A stretch of DNA of 64,000 nucleotides. Origin: Hippasteria phrygiana (lineage: Eukaryota; Echinodermata; Asteroidea; Valvatida; Goniasteridae). Below the pieces are notes generated by a model, which was given only the letters and a program-made list of their open reading frames with translations, had not been told where the DNA came from and did not search any database. Made by a program: the position numbers and the translations under genes. This document shows positions 36,841 through 49,125 of this stretch, in pieces (within the stretch, counting starts at the first letter, position 1; each line of letters begins with the position of its first letter). The stretch is from assembly GCA_037893225.1 (NCBI GenBank), contig JAZGUH010000209.1, positions 1-64,000 of the forward strand, written 5' to 3'.

Positions 36841-36931
36841 TACGTTCGAAGACCGATTTTAACAAAAGACCGACTTCCGAGGACAAGAAAGATTCTTTTG
36901 TATTTTCTTTCTCCTCTTGTCCTCGAACGTA
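36841..36931. repeat. Two-part hairpin
   Basis: CGAGGACAAGA (36878-36888) pairs perfectly with TCTTGTCCTCG (36915-36925). TACGTTCGA (36841-36849) can pair with TCGAACGTA (36923-36931), competing for two or three bases. GAGCACGTAT is repeated on either side (about 36828 and 36943). This is a palindromic relic beside the MITE at 36956. Confidence 0.6.
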
Positions 36932-36955
36932 GTACAATACAAGAGCACGTATACA

Positions 36956-37178
36956 CACTCTAAAAAGTGTGTTGAGCAATTAAACACAATCTTGCTATAT
37001 CGGTTTGTAAACATGTTTAGAAGCAAAACATTACGTGTCCAATTCCTAAACATCAATGTTCAATGGCTAAACACTATCCGTCAACACTCTAAACATGTTT
37101 TATGTAAACGTGTTTACAAACTGATAGCAAGAAAGTGTTTAGAATAGTGTTTACATGCTAAACTCTGTATTTGCAGTG
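36956..37178. mobile_element. MITE, second copy of the 5154 family
   Basis: It starts CACTCTAAAAAGTGTG, ends TTTGCAGTG, and shares long internal blocks with 5154-5337. It is about 40 bases longer, with an added inverted stretch of TGTAAACGTGTTTACA type. Its right end abuts the left end of the next MITE without a spacer. Confidence 0.8.
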
Positions 37179-37417
37179 CACTGTAAAACCGGTGGACGCA
37201 AAAATGACGCGTTTATAATTTCAACACTATTGAACATTGCAAAACCTGTGTTTATATCATAAATACAATGAATTTATAAACACATGTTTAACCGAGTTTC
37301 AATTAGAACATGTGTTCAGTGTTTAACTGTTTATAAAGAAATTAAACGGTGTTTAATTGTGTGTTTAATTTTGCGTTTCATTTTGTGTTCAGAAGTTAAA
37401 GGTATAGTTTTACAGTG
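37179..37417. mobile_element. MITE with CACTGTAAAAC/GTTTTACAGTG TIRs
   Basis: The 11-bp TIRs are perfect. The inside is rich in GTGTTTA/TAAACAC words. It sits back to back with the preceding MITE and about 195 bases upstream of the next coding exon. Confidence 0.82.
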
Positions 37418-37611
37418 TCCATGTAATCATTTGGATTTGATTTCAGCTTTATGACGAATTGATAATTTCTTTGCAGGTCTGCGGTGTATGTAGATTTTGA
37501 CCGCAACCGTATAACCCACCGTGTACCTCTGCTGTCGCATTATATCCATATATACATCATATTAGTGAATATCATGTCTGATAACCCCTTGTTTTGTTTT
37601 CTTCCTTACAG

Positions 37612-37767
37612 AGAGGTTATGGGGGGCTCCGGAGCTCATCCGACTCCCCGAGATGCCCCTTGGGGGTACCCAAAAGGCCGACGTCTATAGCTTCGGTATC
37701 ATTGTCCAAGAGGTCATATACAGAGAGAGCGTATTCTACGTGGCCAATGTGGACTTGTCCCCCAAAG
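37612..37767 (+). CDS. Exon 7 in window: kinase-homology domain, APE to helix F and G
   Basis: The exon is 156 bases between acceptor TTCTTCCTTACAG and donor GTACAC. With the A left by exon 6 it reads K, then RLWGAPELI, KADVYSFGIIVQE, and ends DLSPK plus one base. It matches NPR '[KR]-L-W-x-A-P-E-L-L ... D-V-Y-S-F-G-I-I-[LV]-Q-E-I ... F-[YH]-[VL]-x-x-[LV]-D-L-S-P-K'. The APE motif and the helix-F aspartate are intact. The last base (G, phase 1) would begin the usual glutamate codon of SPKE. The repeat array begins only 20 bases past the exon end. Confidence 0.97.
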
Positions 37768-37787
37768 GTACACTTACCATAATTATT

Positions 37788-37999
37788 GGCTGTTTCGAAA
37801 GTTTTTCGAAACAGCCTTTGTTTTCGTTAAGATTTTTTTTTTTGGCTGTTTCGAAAGTTTTTCGAAACAGCCCTTGTTTTCGTTAAGATTTTTTTTTTTT
37901 GGCTGTTTCGGAAACTTTTCCGAAACAGCCCTTGTTTTCGTTAAGATTTTTTTTTTTTTCTTTTTTTTTGGCTGTTTCGGAAACTTTTCCGAAACAGCC
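37788..37999 (+). repeat. Four tandem head hairpins (GGCTGTTTCG ... CGAAACAGCC)
   Basis: The hairpins are at 37788-37816, 37844-37872, 37901-37930 and 37970-37999. Each has 12-14-bp arms and is followed by CTTGTTTTCGTTAAG (first copy TTTGTTTTCG) and a T-run that lengthens with each copy. The first two arms read CGAAA/TTTCG and the last two CGGAAA/TTTCCG, so both arms changed together. The right arm equals the tail motif of the elements. Confidence 0.9.
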
Positions 38000-38186
38000 C
38001 TTGTTTTCGTTAAGATTTTTTTTTTTTTCTTTTTTTTTTTTTCTTTTTTTTTTTTTTCTTTTTCAGCCAAATGCCCATGTACACGTTTTCTTTCTTACCG
38101 GCACTTTGGCTACTTTTATGGTGCCGATTGGCTTTAAACTTGGCAGACACTTAGACTAACTACTCAGAATGTATGCCGAACATTTA

Positions 38187-38680
38187 CGTCATGATGACGT
38201 CATCACGTGATTTTTTATGAATTTTTGAAATTTTAAAATCGTAACATTCTTTTCAATATATCTGGCGAACGAAACAAGATATTTTCAAAATTCTTTTTGG
38301 TATAGCTTTGGTATGTCTCAAAGATATCCCCTAAAAGGGAGAAAATGTGTGACGTCATGATGACGTCATCAAAAATGTGCTTTTTTAAAACACATATAAG
38401 GATAGGTCCGATCGTCATGAAAATTGGTGGGTAGGTAGATAGTGCCACTAGCATGTAAAATCCAAAGTGACGTCATGATGACGTCATCGGCTGATTTTCT
38501 ATGAATTTTTAGTTCTATCCCAAATCCCATAGACTTTGTACACGAATTTTGTAAGAGCCACTTTGGTCACTAAACAACCTCAGATCTTAATCAGGTTTAA
38601 CTCAAACAGAGACCCTAAGCTGAAAATGTATGCCGAAGAGTGACGTCATGATGACGTCATCACTTGTCATGTGACGTCAT
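38187..38680. promoter_or_regulatory. Double CRE motifs, representative cluster
   Basis: TGACGTCATGATGACGTCA, two full cAMP-response-element palindromes three bases apart, recurs near 38187, 38348, 38466 and 38640, with a single TGACGTCAT at about 38673. The same motif marks every module of the array to 64000. TGACGTCA is the consensus for CREB/ATF bZIP factors. Whether any copy is bound is unknown; the motif may instead serve the element itself. Confidence 0.45.
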
Positions 38681-39222
38681 CTTAAAGGTGCATTTTTCAA
38701 GGGCACATATCTAGAGAACCGTAGGTCCGATTGCATTCAAACCTGCTATGGTGGTAGACAAGTACGTGTTATAGATGAAAATTGAGGTGACGTCATGATG
38801 ACCTCATCATACGATTTTATAGTAATTGTAAAGTTTTTTAACCTTAAAGTTTCTTAAACCCATATCTCTTTAACAGAACATGCTAAATTCAAAATTCTTT
38901 TTGTAATAGCTTTGTTAGCTCCTATATTCTTTCACATCAATGGGAAAATGTGTGACGTCATCATGACGTCATCAAACATATGCTTTTTTGAAACACATAT
39001 AAGGGTAGGTCCGATCGTCATAAAAATTGGTGGGTATGTAGATAGTGCCACCCGCATGCAGAAGCCGAAGTGACGTCATGATGACCTCATCGGCTAATTT
39101 TCTATAATTTTTTTAATTTTTGTAATTTTATTAAAAAATTGGAAATTTCATTTTAATCACCAAATTTCACACACAAAAACCGAAACAGCCCTGTGTTTGT
39201 CCACAAACACTATTGGCTCTAG

Positions 39223-40770
39223 TTTCTTTTTTTTTTTCTTCTTTTTCAGCCAAATGCCCATTGCATTTGTACACGTTTTCTTTCTTACTGGCACTTTGGC
39301 TACTTTTATGGTGCCGATTGGCTTTAAACTTGGCAGGCACTTAGACCAACTGCTCAGAATGTATGCCGAACATTTACGTCATGATGACGTCATCACGTGA
39401 TTTTTTATGAATTTTTGAAATTTCAAAATCGTAAAATTCTGTTCAATATATCTAGCGAACAAAACAAGATATTTTCAAAATTCTTTTTGTTATAGCTTTG
39501 GTATGTCTCAAAGATATGCCCTGAAAGGGAGAAAATGTGTGACGTCATGATGACATCATCAAAAATGTGCTTTTTTAAAACACATATAAGGATAGGTCCG
39601 ATCGTCATGAAAATTGGTGGGTAGGTAGATACTGTCACTAGGATGCTGAATCCAAAGTGACGTCATGATGACGTCATCACATGATTTTTTATGAATTTTT
39701 CAAAATTTTAAAATCGTAACATTCTTTTCAATATATCTAGCAAACAGAACAAGATATTTTCAAAATTATTTTTGTTATAGCTTTGGTATGTCTCAAAGAT
39801 ATGCCCTGAAAGGGAGAAAATGTGTGACGTCATGATGACATCATCAAAAATGTGCTTTTTTAAAACACATATAAGGATATGTCCGATCGTCATGAAAATT
39901 GGTGGGTAGGTAGATAGTGCCACTAGCATGTAAAATCCAAAGTGACGTCATGATGACGTCATCAGCTGATTTTCTATGACTTTTTAGTTTTATCCCAAAT
40001 CCCATAGACTTTGTACACGAATTTTGTAAGAGCCACTTTGGTCACTAAACAACCTCAGATCTTAATCAGGTTTAACTCAAACAGAGACCCTAAGCTAAGA
40101 ATGTATGCCGAAGAGTGACGTCATGATGACGTCATCACTTGTCATGTGACGTCATCTTAAAGGTGCATTTTTCAAGGGCACATATCTAGAGAACCGTAGG
40201 TCCGATTGCATTCAAACCTGCTATGGTGGTAGACAAGTACGTGTTATAGATGAAAATTGAGGTGACGTCATCATGACGTCATCATGACGTCATCATACGA
40301 TTTTATAGTAATTTTTAAGTTTTTTAACCTTAAAGTTTCTTAAACCCATATCTCATCACCAGAACATGCTAAATTCAAAATTCTTTTTGTAATAGCTTTG
40401 TTAGCTTCTATATTCTTTCACATAAATGAGAAAATGTGTGACGTCATCATGACGACATCAAAAATATATTAAAAAAAAAACACATATAAGGGTAGGTCCA
40501 ATCGTCATAAAAATTGGTGGGTATGTAGATAGTGTGCCACAAGCATGCGGCAGCCGAAGTGACGTCATGATGACGTCATCGGCAAATTTTCTATGATTTT
40601 TTTTATTTTGTAAATTTTATGTTCCTCCCAACAACAACATCCTAACCCCTCCGTCTTTAACTAACAAACACCTTTTACTATTATAAGCATATTACACATC
40701 CAAAATAACAAAACAACCCCGAAACAGCCCTGTGTTTGTCATAACGTGACAAACACCATAGCATGTCTAG
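39223..40770 (+). mobile_element. Array element 2
   Basis: There is no head hairpin; it starts with a T-rich tract ending TTTTTCAG. It carries two 285-type modules (near 39406 and 39683) and the long tail module. Its tail hairpin is a variant: GTGTTTGTCA, loop TAACG, TGACAAACAC (40732-40756), 10 bases before CTAG. Confidence 0.65.
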
Positions 40771-40772
40771 TT

Positions 40773-40811
<39 letters not shown>

Positions 40812-40925
40812 GCTGTTTCGAAAGTTTTTCGAAACAGCCTTTGTTTTCGTTAAGATTTTTTTTTTTTTCTTTTTTTTTGGCTGTTTCGGAAACTTTTCCG
40901 AAACAGCCCTTGTTTTCGTTCAGAT

Positions 40926-40978
<53 letters not shown>

Positions 40979-43144
40979 TCTTTTTCAGACTTTTCCCCAT
41001 AGCATTTGTACACGTTTTCTTTCTAACCGGCACTTTGGCCACTTTTGAGCAACCGATTGCCTTTAAACTTAACAGACACTTAGACCAACTGCTCAGAATG
41101 ACTGCCGCACTTTTACGTAATGATGACGTCATCACGTGATTTTTTATGAATTTTTGAAATTTGAAAATCGTAACATTCTTTTCAATATATCTAACTAAAA
41201 AAACAAGATATTTTCATAATTCTTTTTGATATAGCTTTGGTATGTCTCAAAGATATGCCCTAAAAAGCGAAAATTGTGTGACGTCATGATGACGTCATCA
41301 AAAATGTTTTTTTTTTTTAACGCATGTAAGGGTCAATCCGATTACAAAAATGTATACATTGAATTTTGCTGTACGTAATTCCAAAATTTCATGATCGTGG
41401 CTCACTCAAGTAAGAAATAACAACCATTTCAAAATTTGGACCAAATTCAATATAACACAAAGGAATTCTGGGAAGGGCAGATAACCATGGCTTAAATGTG
41501 CTTGCTGTTTATAAAAGAGGTTGATTCCTAGTCTTTTTTCAAGTCGCTGAATTTTTGAAGTTTTAAAATCGTAACATTCTTTTCAATATATCTAGCAAAC
41601 AAAACAAGATATTTTCAAAATTCTTTTTGTGATAGCTTTGGTATGTCTCAAAGATATGCCCTAAAAGGGAAAAAATGTGTGACGTCATGATGACGTCATC
41701 AAAAATGTGATTTTTTTAAACACATATAAGGATAGGTCCGATCGTCATGCAAAGTGGTGGGTAGGTAGATACTGTCACTAGAATGCAAAATCTAAAATGA
41801 GGTCATGATGACGTCATTACGTGACTTTTTATGAATTTTTAAAATTTTAAAATCGTAACATTTTTTTCAATATATCTAGCGAACAAAACAATAGATTTTC
41901 AAAATTCTTTTTGTTATAGCTTTGGTATGTCTCAAAGATATCCCCTAAAAGGGAGAAAATGTGTGACGTCATGATGACGTCATCAATTGTTTGTTTTTTT
42001 AAACGCATGTAAGGGTCAATCCGATTACAAAAATGTATACATTGAATTTTCCTCTCTCTAATTCAAAAATTTCATGATCGTGGCTCACTCAAGTAAGAAA
42101 TAACAGCCATTTGAAAATTTAGACCAAATTCAATATAACACAAAGGAATTCTGGGAAGGGCAGATAACCATGGCTTAAATGTGCATGCTGTTTATAAAAA
42201 GGTTGATTTGTAGTCTTTGTTCAAGTCGCTGAATTTTTAAATTGTGTAAATCGTAACATTCTTTTCAATATATCTAGCGAACTAAACAAGAAATTTTCAA
42301 AATTCTTTTTGTTATAGCTTTGGTATGTCTCAAAGATATGCCCTAAAAAGCGAAAATTGTGTGACGTCATGATGACGTCATCAAAAAATTCTTTTTTTCA
42401 AGTCGCTAGAATATTGCCCATAGCATTTGTAAACGTTTTCTTTCTTACCGGCCACTTTGGCTAATTTTAAACTTGGCAGACACTTACCCCAACTGCTCAC
42501 AATGTGTGCCGAACTTTTACGTCATAATGACGTCATCACATGTCACGTGACGTCATCTTAAAGGGGCATTTTTCAAAGCCATATATCTACAAAAGTACAA
42601 GTTCGATTAAGTTAAAATGTAATATCTAGGTATCCAAGTAGTTTTATAAATGCAAATTGACATGACGTTATGATGACGTCATCACTTGTGACGTCATCTT
42701 AAAGGGGCAGTTTTTGAAGGCGCATATCTACAGAAGTACATGTCCGATTAAGTTTAAAAGTAATATCTAGGTAGCCCAGTAGGTTTATAGATGAAAATTG
42801 ACATGACATGATGTTGACGTCATCACATGTCACGTGACGTCATCTTAAAGGGGCAGTTTTTGAAGCCATATATAAACAAAAGTACAAGTCCGATTAAGTT
42901 GAAAAGTTATATCTAGGTAGGTCAGCAAGTTTATAGATGAAAATTTATGTGACGTTATGATGACGTCATCACATGTTACTACTACAAACAACTTTAATTA
43001 ATTTCAAAATTAACAAAGAAAACTGGCAGCAGCGCAATTGTTTGACAAACTTAAATTATTGTATTCACATTTCACATCCAAACTAAAAAACCAAAAACGA
43101 AACAGCCCTGTGTTTGTCCACAAACACCAACCTCATGCCTCTAG
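40771..43144 (+). mobile_element. Array element 3
   Basis: The head is a very long T-rich tract with two embedded hairpins (40811-40839 and 40879-40908). The body has 285- and 400-type modules (landmark GATCGTGGCTCACTCAAG) and then about three 145-type modules with GTCACGTGACGTCATC-like motifs (about 42530-42980). The tail hairpin is at 43110-43127. Confidence 0.62.
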
Positions 43145-44409
43145 TTTTTGGCTGTTTCGGAAACTTTTCCGAAACAGCCCTTGTTTTCGTTAAGATTTTT
43201 TTTTTTTTCTTTTTTTTTTTTTCTTTTTTTTTTTTTTCTTTTTCAGCCAAATGCCCATAGCATTTGTACACGTTTTCTTTCTTACCGGCACTTTGGCTAC
43301 TTTTATGCAGCCGATTGGCTTTAAACTTGGCAGACACTTAGACTAACTACTCAGAATGTATGCCGAACATTTACGTCATGATGACGTCATCACTTGATTT
43401 TTTATGAATTTTTGAAATTTTAAAATCGTAACATTCTTTTCAATATATCTGGCGAACAAAACAAGATATTTTCAAAATTCTTTTTGGTATAGCTTTGGTA
43501 TGTCTCAAAGATATCCCCTAAAAGGGAGAAAATGTGTGACGTCATGATGACGTCATCAAAAATGTGCTTTTTTAAAACACATATAAGGATAGGTCCGATC
43601 GTCATGAAAATTGGTGGGTAGGTAGATAGTGCCACTAGCATGTAAAATCCAAAGTGACGTCATGATGACGTCATCGGCTGATTTTCTATGAATTTTTAGT
43701 TCTATCCCAAATCCCATAGACTTTGTACACGAATTTTGTAAGAGCCACTTTGGTCACTAAACAACCTCAGATCTTAATCAGGTTTAACTCAAACAGAGAC
43801 CCTAAGCTGAAAATGTATGCCGAAGAGTGACGTCATGATGACGTCATCACTTGTCATGTGACGTCATCTTAAAGGTGCATTTTTCAAGGGCACATATCTA
43901 GAGAACCGTAGGTCCGATTGCATTCAAACCTGCTATGGTGGTAGACAAGTACGTGTTATAGATGAAAATTGAGGTGACGTCATGGTGACCTCATCATACG
44001 ATTTTATAGTAATTGTAAAGTTTTTTAACCTTAAAGTTTCTTAAACCCATATCTCTTTAACAGAACATGCTAAATTCAAAATTCTTTTTGTAATAGCTTT
44101 GTTAGCTCCTATATTCTTTCACATAAATGGGAAAATGTGTGACGTCATCATGACGTCATCAAACATATGCTTTTTTGAAACACATATAAGGGTAGGTCCG
44201 ATCGTCATAAAAATTGGTGGGTATGTAGATAGTGCCACCCGCATGCAGAAGCCGAAGTGACGTCATGATGACCTCATCGGCTAATTTTCTATAATTTTTT
44301 TAATTTTTGTAATTTTATTAAAAAATTTGAAATTTCATTTTAATCACCAAATTTCACACACAAAAACCGAAACAGCCCTGTGTTTGTCCACAAACACTAT
44401 TGGCTCTAG
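43145..44409 (+). mobile_element. Array element 4
   Basis: One head hairpin (43150-43179), then the same body plan as element 1. The tail hairpin is at 44380-44397. From about 43535 onward it matches element 7 at an offset of 4,716. Confidence 0.65.
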
Positions 44410-46739
44410 TTTTTTCTTTTTTTTCCTTTTCAGACTATTGCCCATAGCATTTGTACACGTTTTCTTTCTGACCGGCACTTTGGCTACTTTTAAGCAACCG
44501 ATTGCCTTTAAACTTAACAGACACTTAGACCAACTGGTCAGAATGCATGCCGAACTTTTACGTCATGATGACGTCATCACGTGATTTTGTATGATTTTTT
44601 GAATTTTGAAAATCGTAACATTCATTAAATTATATCTAGCGAACAAAACAAGATATTTTCAAAATTCTTTTTCTTATAGCTTTGGTATGTCTCAAAGATA
44701 TGCCTTAAAAAGCGAAAATTGTGTGACGTCATGATGACGTCATCAAAAATGCTTTTTTTTTTTAACGCATGTAAGGGTCAATCTGATTACAAAAATGTAT
44801 ACATTGTATTTTTCTGTACCCAATTCCAAAATTTCATGATCGTGGCTCACTCAAGTAACAAATGACAGCCATTTCAAAATTTAGACCAAATTCAATATAA
44901 CACAAAGGAATTCTGGGACGGGCTGATAACCATGGCTATTATGAGCTTGCTGTTTATAAAAGGGGTTGATTTCTAGTCTTTTTTCAAGTCGCTGAATTTT
45001 TGAAGTATTAAAATCGTAACATTCTTTTCAATATATCTAGCGAACAAAACAAGATATTTTCAAAATTCTTTTTGTTATAGCTTTGGTATGTCTCAAAGAT
45101 ATGCCCTAAAAGGCGAAAATTGTGTGACGTCATGATGACGTCATCAAAAATATATATTTTTTTTTAACGCATGTAAGGGTCAATCCGATTACAAAAATGT
45201 ATACATTGTATTTTTCTGTACCCAATTCCAAAATTTCATGATCGTGGCTCACTCAAGTAAGAAATGACAGCCATTTCAAAATTTAGACCAAATTCAATAT
45301 AACACAAAGGAATTCTGGGACGGGCTGATAACCATGGCTATTATGAGCTTGCTGTTTATAAAAGGGGTTGATTTCTAGTCTTTTTTCAAGTCGCTGAATT
45401 TTTGAAGTTTTAAAATCGTAACATTCTTTTCAATATATCTAGCGAACAAAACAAGATATTTTCAAAATTATTTTTGTTACAGCTTTGGTATGTCTCAAAG
45501 ATATGCCCTAAATGGCGAAAATTGTGTGACGTCATGATGACGTCATCAACAATATATTTTTTTTTAAACGCATGTAAGGGTCAATCTGATTACAAAAATG
45601 TATACATTGTATTTTTCTGTACCCAATTCCAAAATTTCATGATCGTGGCTCACTCAAGTAAGAAATAACAGCCATTTCAAAATTTAGACCAAATTCAATA
45701 TAACACAAAGGAATTCTGGGAAGGGCTGATAACCATGGCTATTATGAGCTTGTTGTTTATAAAAGGGGTTGATTTCTAGTCTTTTTCAAGTCGCTGAATT
45801 TTTGAAGTTTTAAAATCGTAACATTCTTTTCAATATATCTAGCGAACAAAACAAGATATTTTAAAAATTCTTTTTGTTATAGCTTTGGTATGTCTCAAAG
45901 ATATGCCATAAAAAGCGCAAATTGTGTGACGTCATGATGACGTCATGAAAAAAATTCTTTTTTCAAGTCGCTAGAATATTGCACATAGCATTTGTAAACG
46001 TTTTCTTTCTTACCGGCCACTTTGGCTACTTTTAAACTTGGCAGACACTTACACCAACTGCTCACAATGTGTGGCGAACTTTTACGTCATGATGACGTCA
46101 TCACATGTCACGTGACGTCATCTTAAAGGGGCATTTTTTCGAAGCCATATATCTACAAAAGTACAAGTCCGATTAAGTTGAAACGTAATATCTAGGTATG
46201 CCACCGGGTGTTATAGATGAACATTGACATGATGTTATGATTACGTCATCACATGTCACGTGACGTCATCTTAAAGGGGCAGTTTTTGAAGCCATATATA
46301 AACAAAAGTACAAGTTCGATTAAGTTGAAAAGTAATATCTAGGTAGCCCAATAGGTTTCTAGATGAAAATTGACATGACATTATTATGATGTCATCACAT
46401 GTCACATGACGTCATCTTAAAGGTGCAGTTTTTGAAGCCATATATAAACAAAAGTACAAGTCCGATTAAGTTGAAACATGTATCTAGGTATGCCACCGGG
46501 TGTTATAGGTGAACATTGACTTGACGTTATGAAGTGATCACATGTCACGTGATGTCATTTTAAAGGGGCATTCGCTACACTATTCCCCATAACATTTGTA
46601 CTCGATTTCTTTCTTTAAACCAATCCTTCACACATCCAATAACGTTAATTATTGTATAAACATTTGACTAACTAACACAATAAAAAAAACACGAAACAGC
46701 CCTGTGTTTGTCCACGGGACAAACACATAACATGTCTAG
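44410..46739 (+). mobile_element. Array element 5
   Basis: There is no head hairpin. The 400-type module recurs with a period of about 400 bases (GATCGTGGCTCACTCAAG at about 44838, 45239 and 45643), followed by 145-type modules. The tail hairpin is a long-stem variant, GTGTTTGTCC, loop ACG, GGACAAACAC (46704-46726). Confidence 0.65.
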
Positions 46740-47939
46740 TTTTTTTTTTTTTTTCCTTTTCAGACTTTTTGCCCATAGCATTTGTGCACGTTTTCTTTCT
46801 TACCGGCACTTTGGCTACTTTGGTACACCCGATTGCCTCTAAACTTGGCAGACACTTAGACCAACTGCTCAGAATGTATGCCGAACATTTACGTCATGAT
46901 GACGTCATCACGTGATTTTTTATGAATTTTTGAAATTTGAAAATCGTAACATTCTTTTCAATATATCTAGCGAACAAAACAGGATATTTTCAAAATTCTT
47001 TTTGTTACAGCTTTGGTAGGTCTCAAAGATATGCCCTAAAAAGGAAAAAAGTGTGTGACGTCATGATGACATCATCAAAAATGTGCTTTTTTAAAACACA
47101 TATAAGAATAGGTCCGATCGTCATGAAAATTGGTGGGTAGGTAGATACTGGCACTAGGATGCAAAATCCAAAGTGACGTCATGATGACGTCATCACGTGA
47201 TTTGTTATGAATTTTTGAAATTTTGAAAATCGTAACATTCTTTTAAATATATCTGGCAAACAAAACAAGATATTTTCAAAATTCTTTTTGTTATAGCTTT
47301 GGTAGGTCTCAAAGATATGCCCTAAAAAGGAAAAAAATGTGTGACGTCATAATGACGTCATCAATTTTGTTTTTACGCATGTAAGGGTCGGTCCGATTAA
47401 AAAAATGTATACATTGAATTTTTCTCTACCTAATTCAACAATTTCGTGATCGTGGCTCACTCAAGTATTAAGAAATAACAGGCATCTGAAAATTGTGACC
47501 AAATTCAATATAACACAAAGGAATTCTGGGAAGGACAGAAACCATGGCTTTCATGTGGCATGCTGTCTATAAAGAGTTGATCTCTAGTCTTTTTTTCAAG
47601 TCGTTAGACAAGTCGTAGGCAGACACTTACACCAACTGCTCAGAATGTGCGCCGAACTTTTACGTCATGATGACGTCATCACATGTCACGTGACGTCATC
47701 TTAAAGGGGCATTTTTGGAAACCATATATCTACAAAAGTACAAGTCAGATAAAGTTAAAACGTGGTATTTAGTTATGCCAGCATGTGTTAGATGAAAATT
47801 TATGTGACGTTATAATGACGTCATCGGCTAATTTTCTATAATTTTTTCCATTTTTGAAAGTTCATTTAAATCACATAATTTTACACAAAAAAACAAAACA
47901 GCCCTGTGTTTGTCCACAAACACTGCACCATACATCTAG
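46740..47939 (+). mobile_element. Array element 6
   Basis: It has two 285-type modules (near 46947 and 47228), one 400-type module and a short 145-type piece. The tail motif is CAAAACAGCCCT, with the hairpin at 47906-47923, 12 bases before CTAG. Confidence 0.65.
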
Positions 47940-49125
47940 TTTTTCTTTTTTTTCCTTTTCAGACTATTGCCCATAGCATTTGTACACGTTTTCTTTCTGA
48001 CCGGCACTTTGGCTACTTTTAAGCAACCGATTGCCTTTAAACTTAACAGACACTTAGACCAACTGGTCAGAATGCATGCCGAACTTTTACGTCATGATGA
48101 CGTCATCACGTGATTTGTTATGAATTTTTGAATTTTGAAAATCGTAACATTCTTTTCAATATATCTAACGAACAAAACAAGATATTTTCAAAATTCTTTT
48201 CGTTATAGCTTTGGTATGTCTCAAAGATATGCCCTAAAAGGCGAAAATTGTGTGACGTCATGATGACGTCATCAAAAATGTGCTTTTTTAAAACACATAT
48301 AAGGATAGGTCCGATCGTCATGAAAATTGGTGGGTAGGTAGATAGTGCCACTAGCATGTAAAATCCAAAGTGACGTCATGATGACGTCATCGGCTGATTT
48401 TCTATGAATTTTTAGTTCTATCCCAAATCCCATAGACTTTGTACACGAATTTTGTAAGAGCCACTTTGGTCACTAAACAACCTCAGATCTTAATCAGGTT
48501 TAACTCAAACAGAGACCCTAAGCTGAAAATGTATGCCGAAGAGTGACGTCATGATGACGTCATCACTTGTCATGTGACGTCATCTTAAAGGTGCATTTTT
48601 CAAGGGCACATATCTAGAGAACCGTAGGTCCGATTGCATTCAAACCTGCTATGGTGGTAGACAAGTACGTGTTATAGATGAAAATTGAGGTGACGTCATG
48701 GTGACCTCATCATACGATTTTATAGTAATTGTAAAGTTTTTTAACCTTAAAGTTTCTTAAACCCATATCTCTTTAACAGAACATGCTAAATTCAAAATTC
48801 TTTTTGTAATAGCTTTGTTAGCTCCTATATTCTTTCACATAAATGGGAAAATGTGTGACGTCATCATGACGTCATCAAACATATGCTTTTTTGAAACACA
48901 TATAAGGGTAGGTCCGATCGTCATAAAAATTGGTGGGTATGTAGATAGTGCCACCCGCATGCAGAAGCCGAAGTGACGTCATGATGACCTCATCGGCTAA
49001 TTTTCTATAATTTTTTTAATTTTTGTAATTTTATTAAAAAATTTGAAATTTCATTTTAATCACCAAATTTCACACACAAAAACCGAAACAGCCCTGTGTT
49101 TGTCCACAAACACTATTGGCTCTAG
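47940..49125 (+). mobile_element. Array element 7
   Basis: One 285-type module plus the long tail module, without a head hairpin. The tail hairpin is at 49096-49113. It is the last member of the first copy of the 4,716-bp unit. Confidence 0.65.

Larger units (their letters stand above)
23313..37611 (+). other. Intron 6 (about 14.3 kb)
   Basis: Besides the repeats listed separately (25494, 26369, 30106, 33375, 35108, 35381, 36841, 36956, 37179) I see no gene. The open frames at 28011-28354, 30375-30795 and 31093-31413 lack recognisable motifs and splice support. Small inverted repeats occur at 25743-25757 (CACGAGC/GCTCGTG) and 32625-32647 (TTTTGCGC/GCGCAAAA). GCCC repeats lie near 29628-29641, and a TCATCA/CACC-rich stretch near 33797-33820. 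Confidence 0.55.
37788..39222 (+). mobile_element. Array element 1
   Basis: It opens with four head hairpins in tandem, then a T-rich tract ending CTTTTTCAG, one 285-type module, and the long tail module (landmarks CCCATAGACTTTGTACACG and CCTCAGATCTTAATCAGG). The tail hairpin is at 39193-39210, 8 bases before CTAG. Elements 4, 7, 10, 11 and 13 share this body plan. Confidence 0.65.

Noticed and set aside
37783..41135. Lysine-rich and phenylalanine-rich frames across the T tracts
   Set aside because: They are translations of homopolymers and head hairpins.
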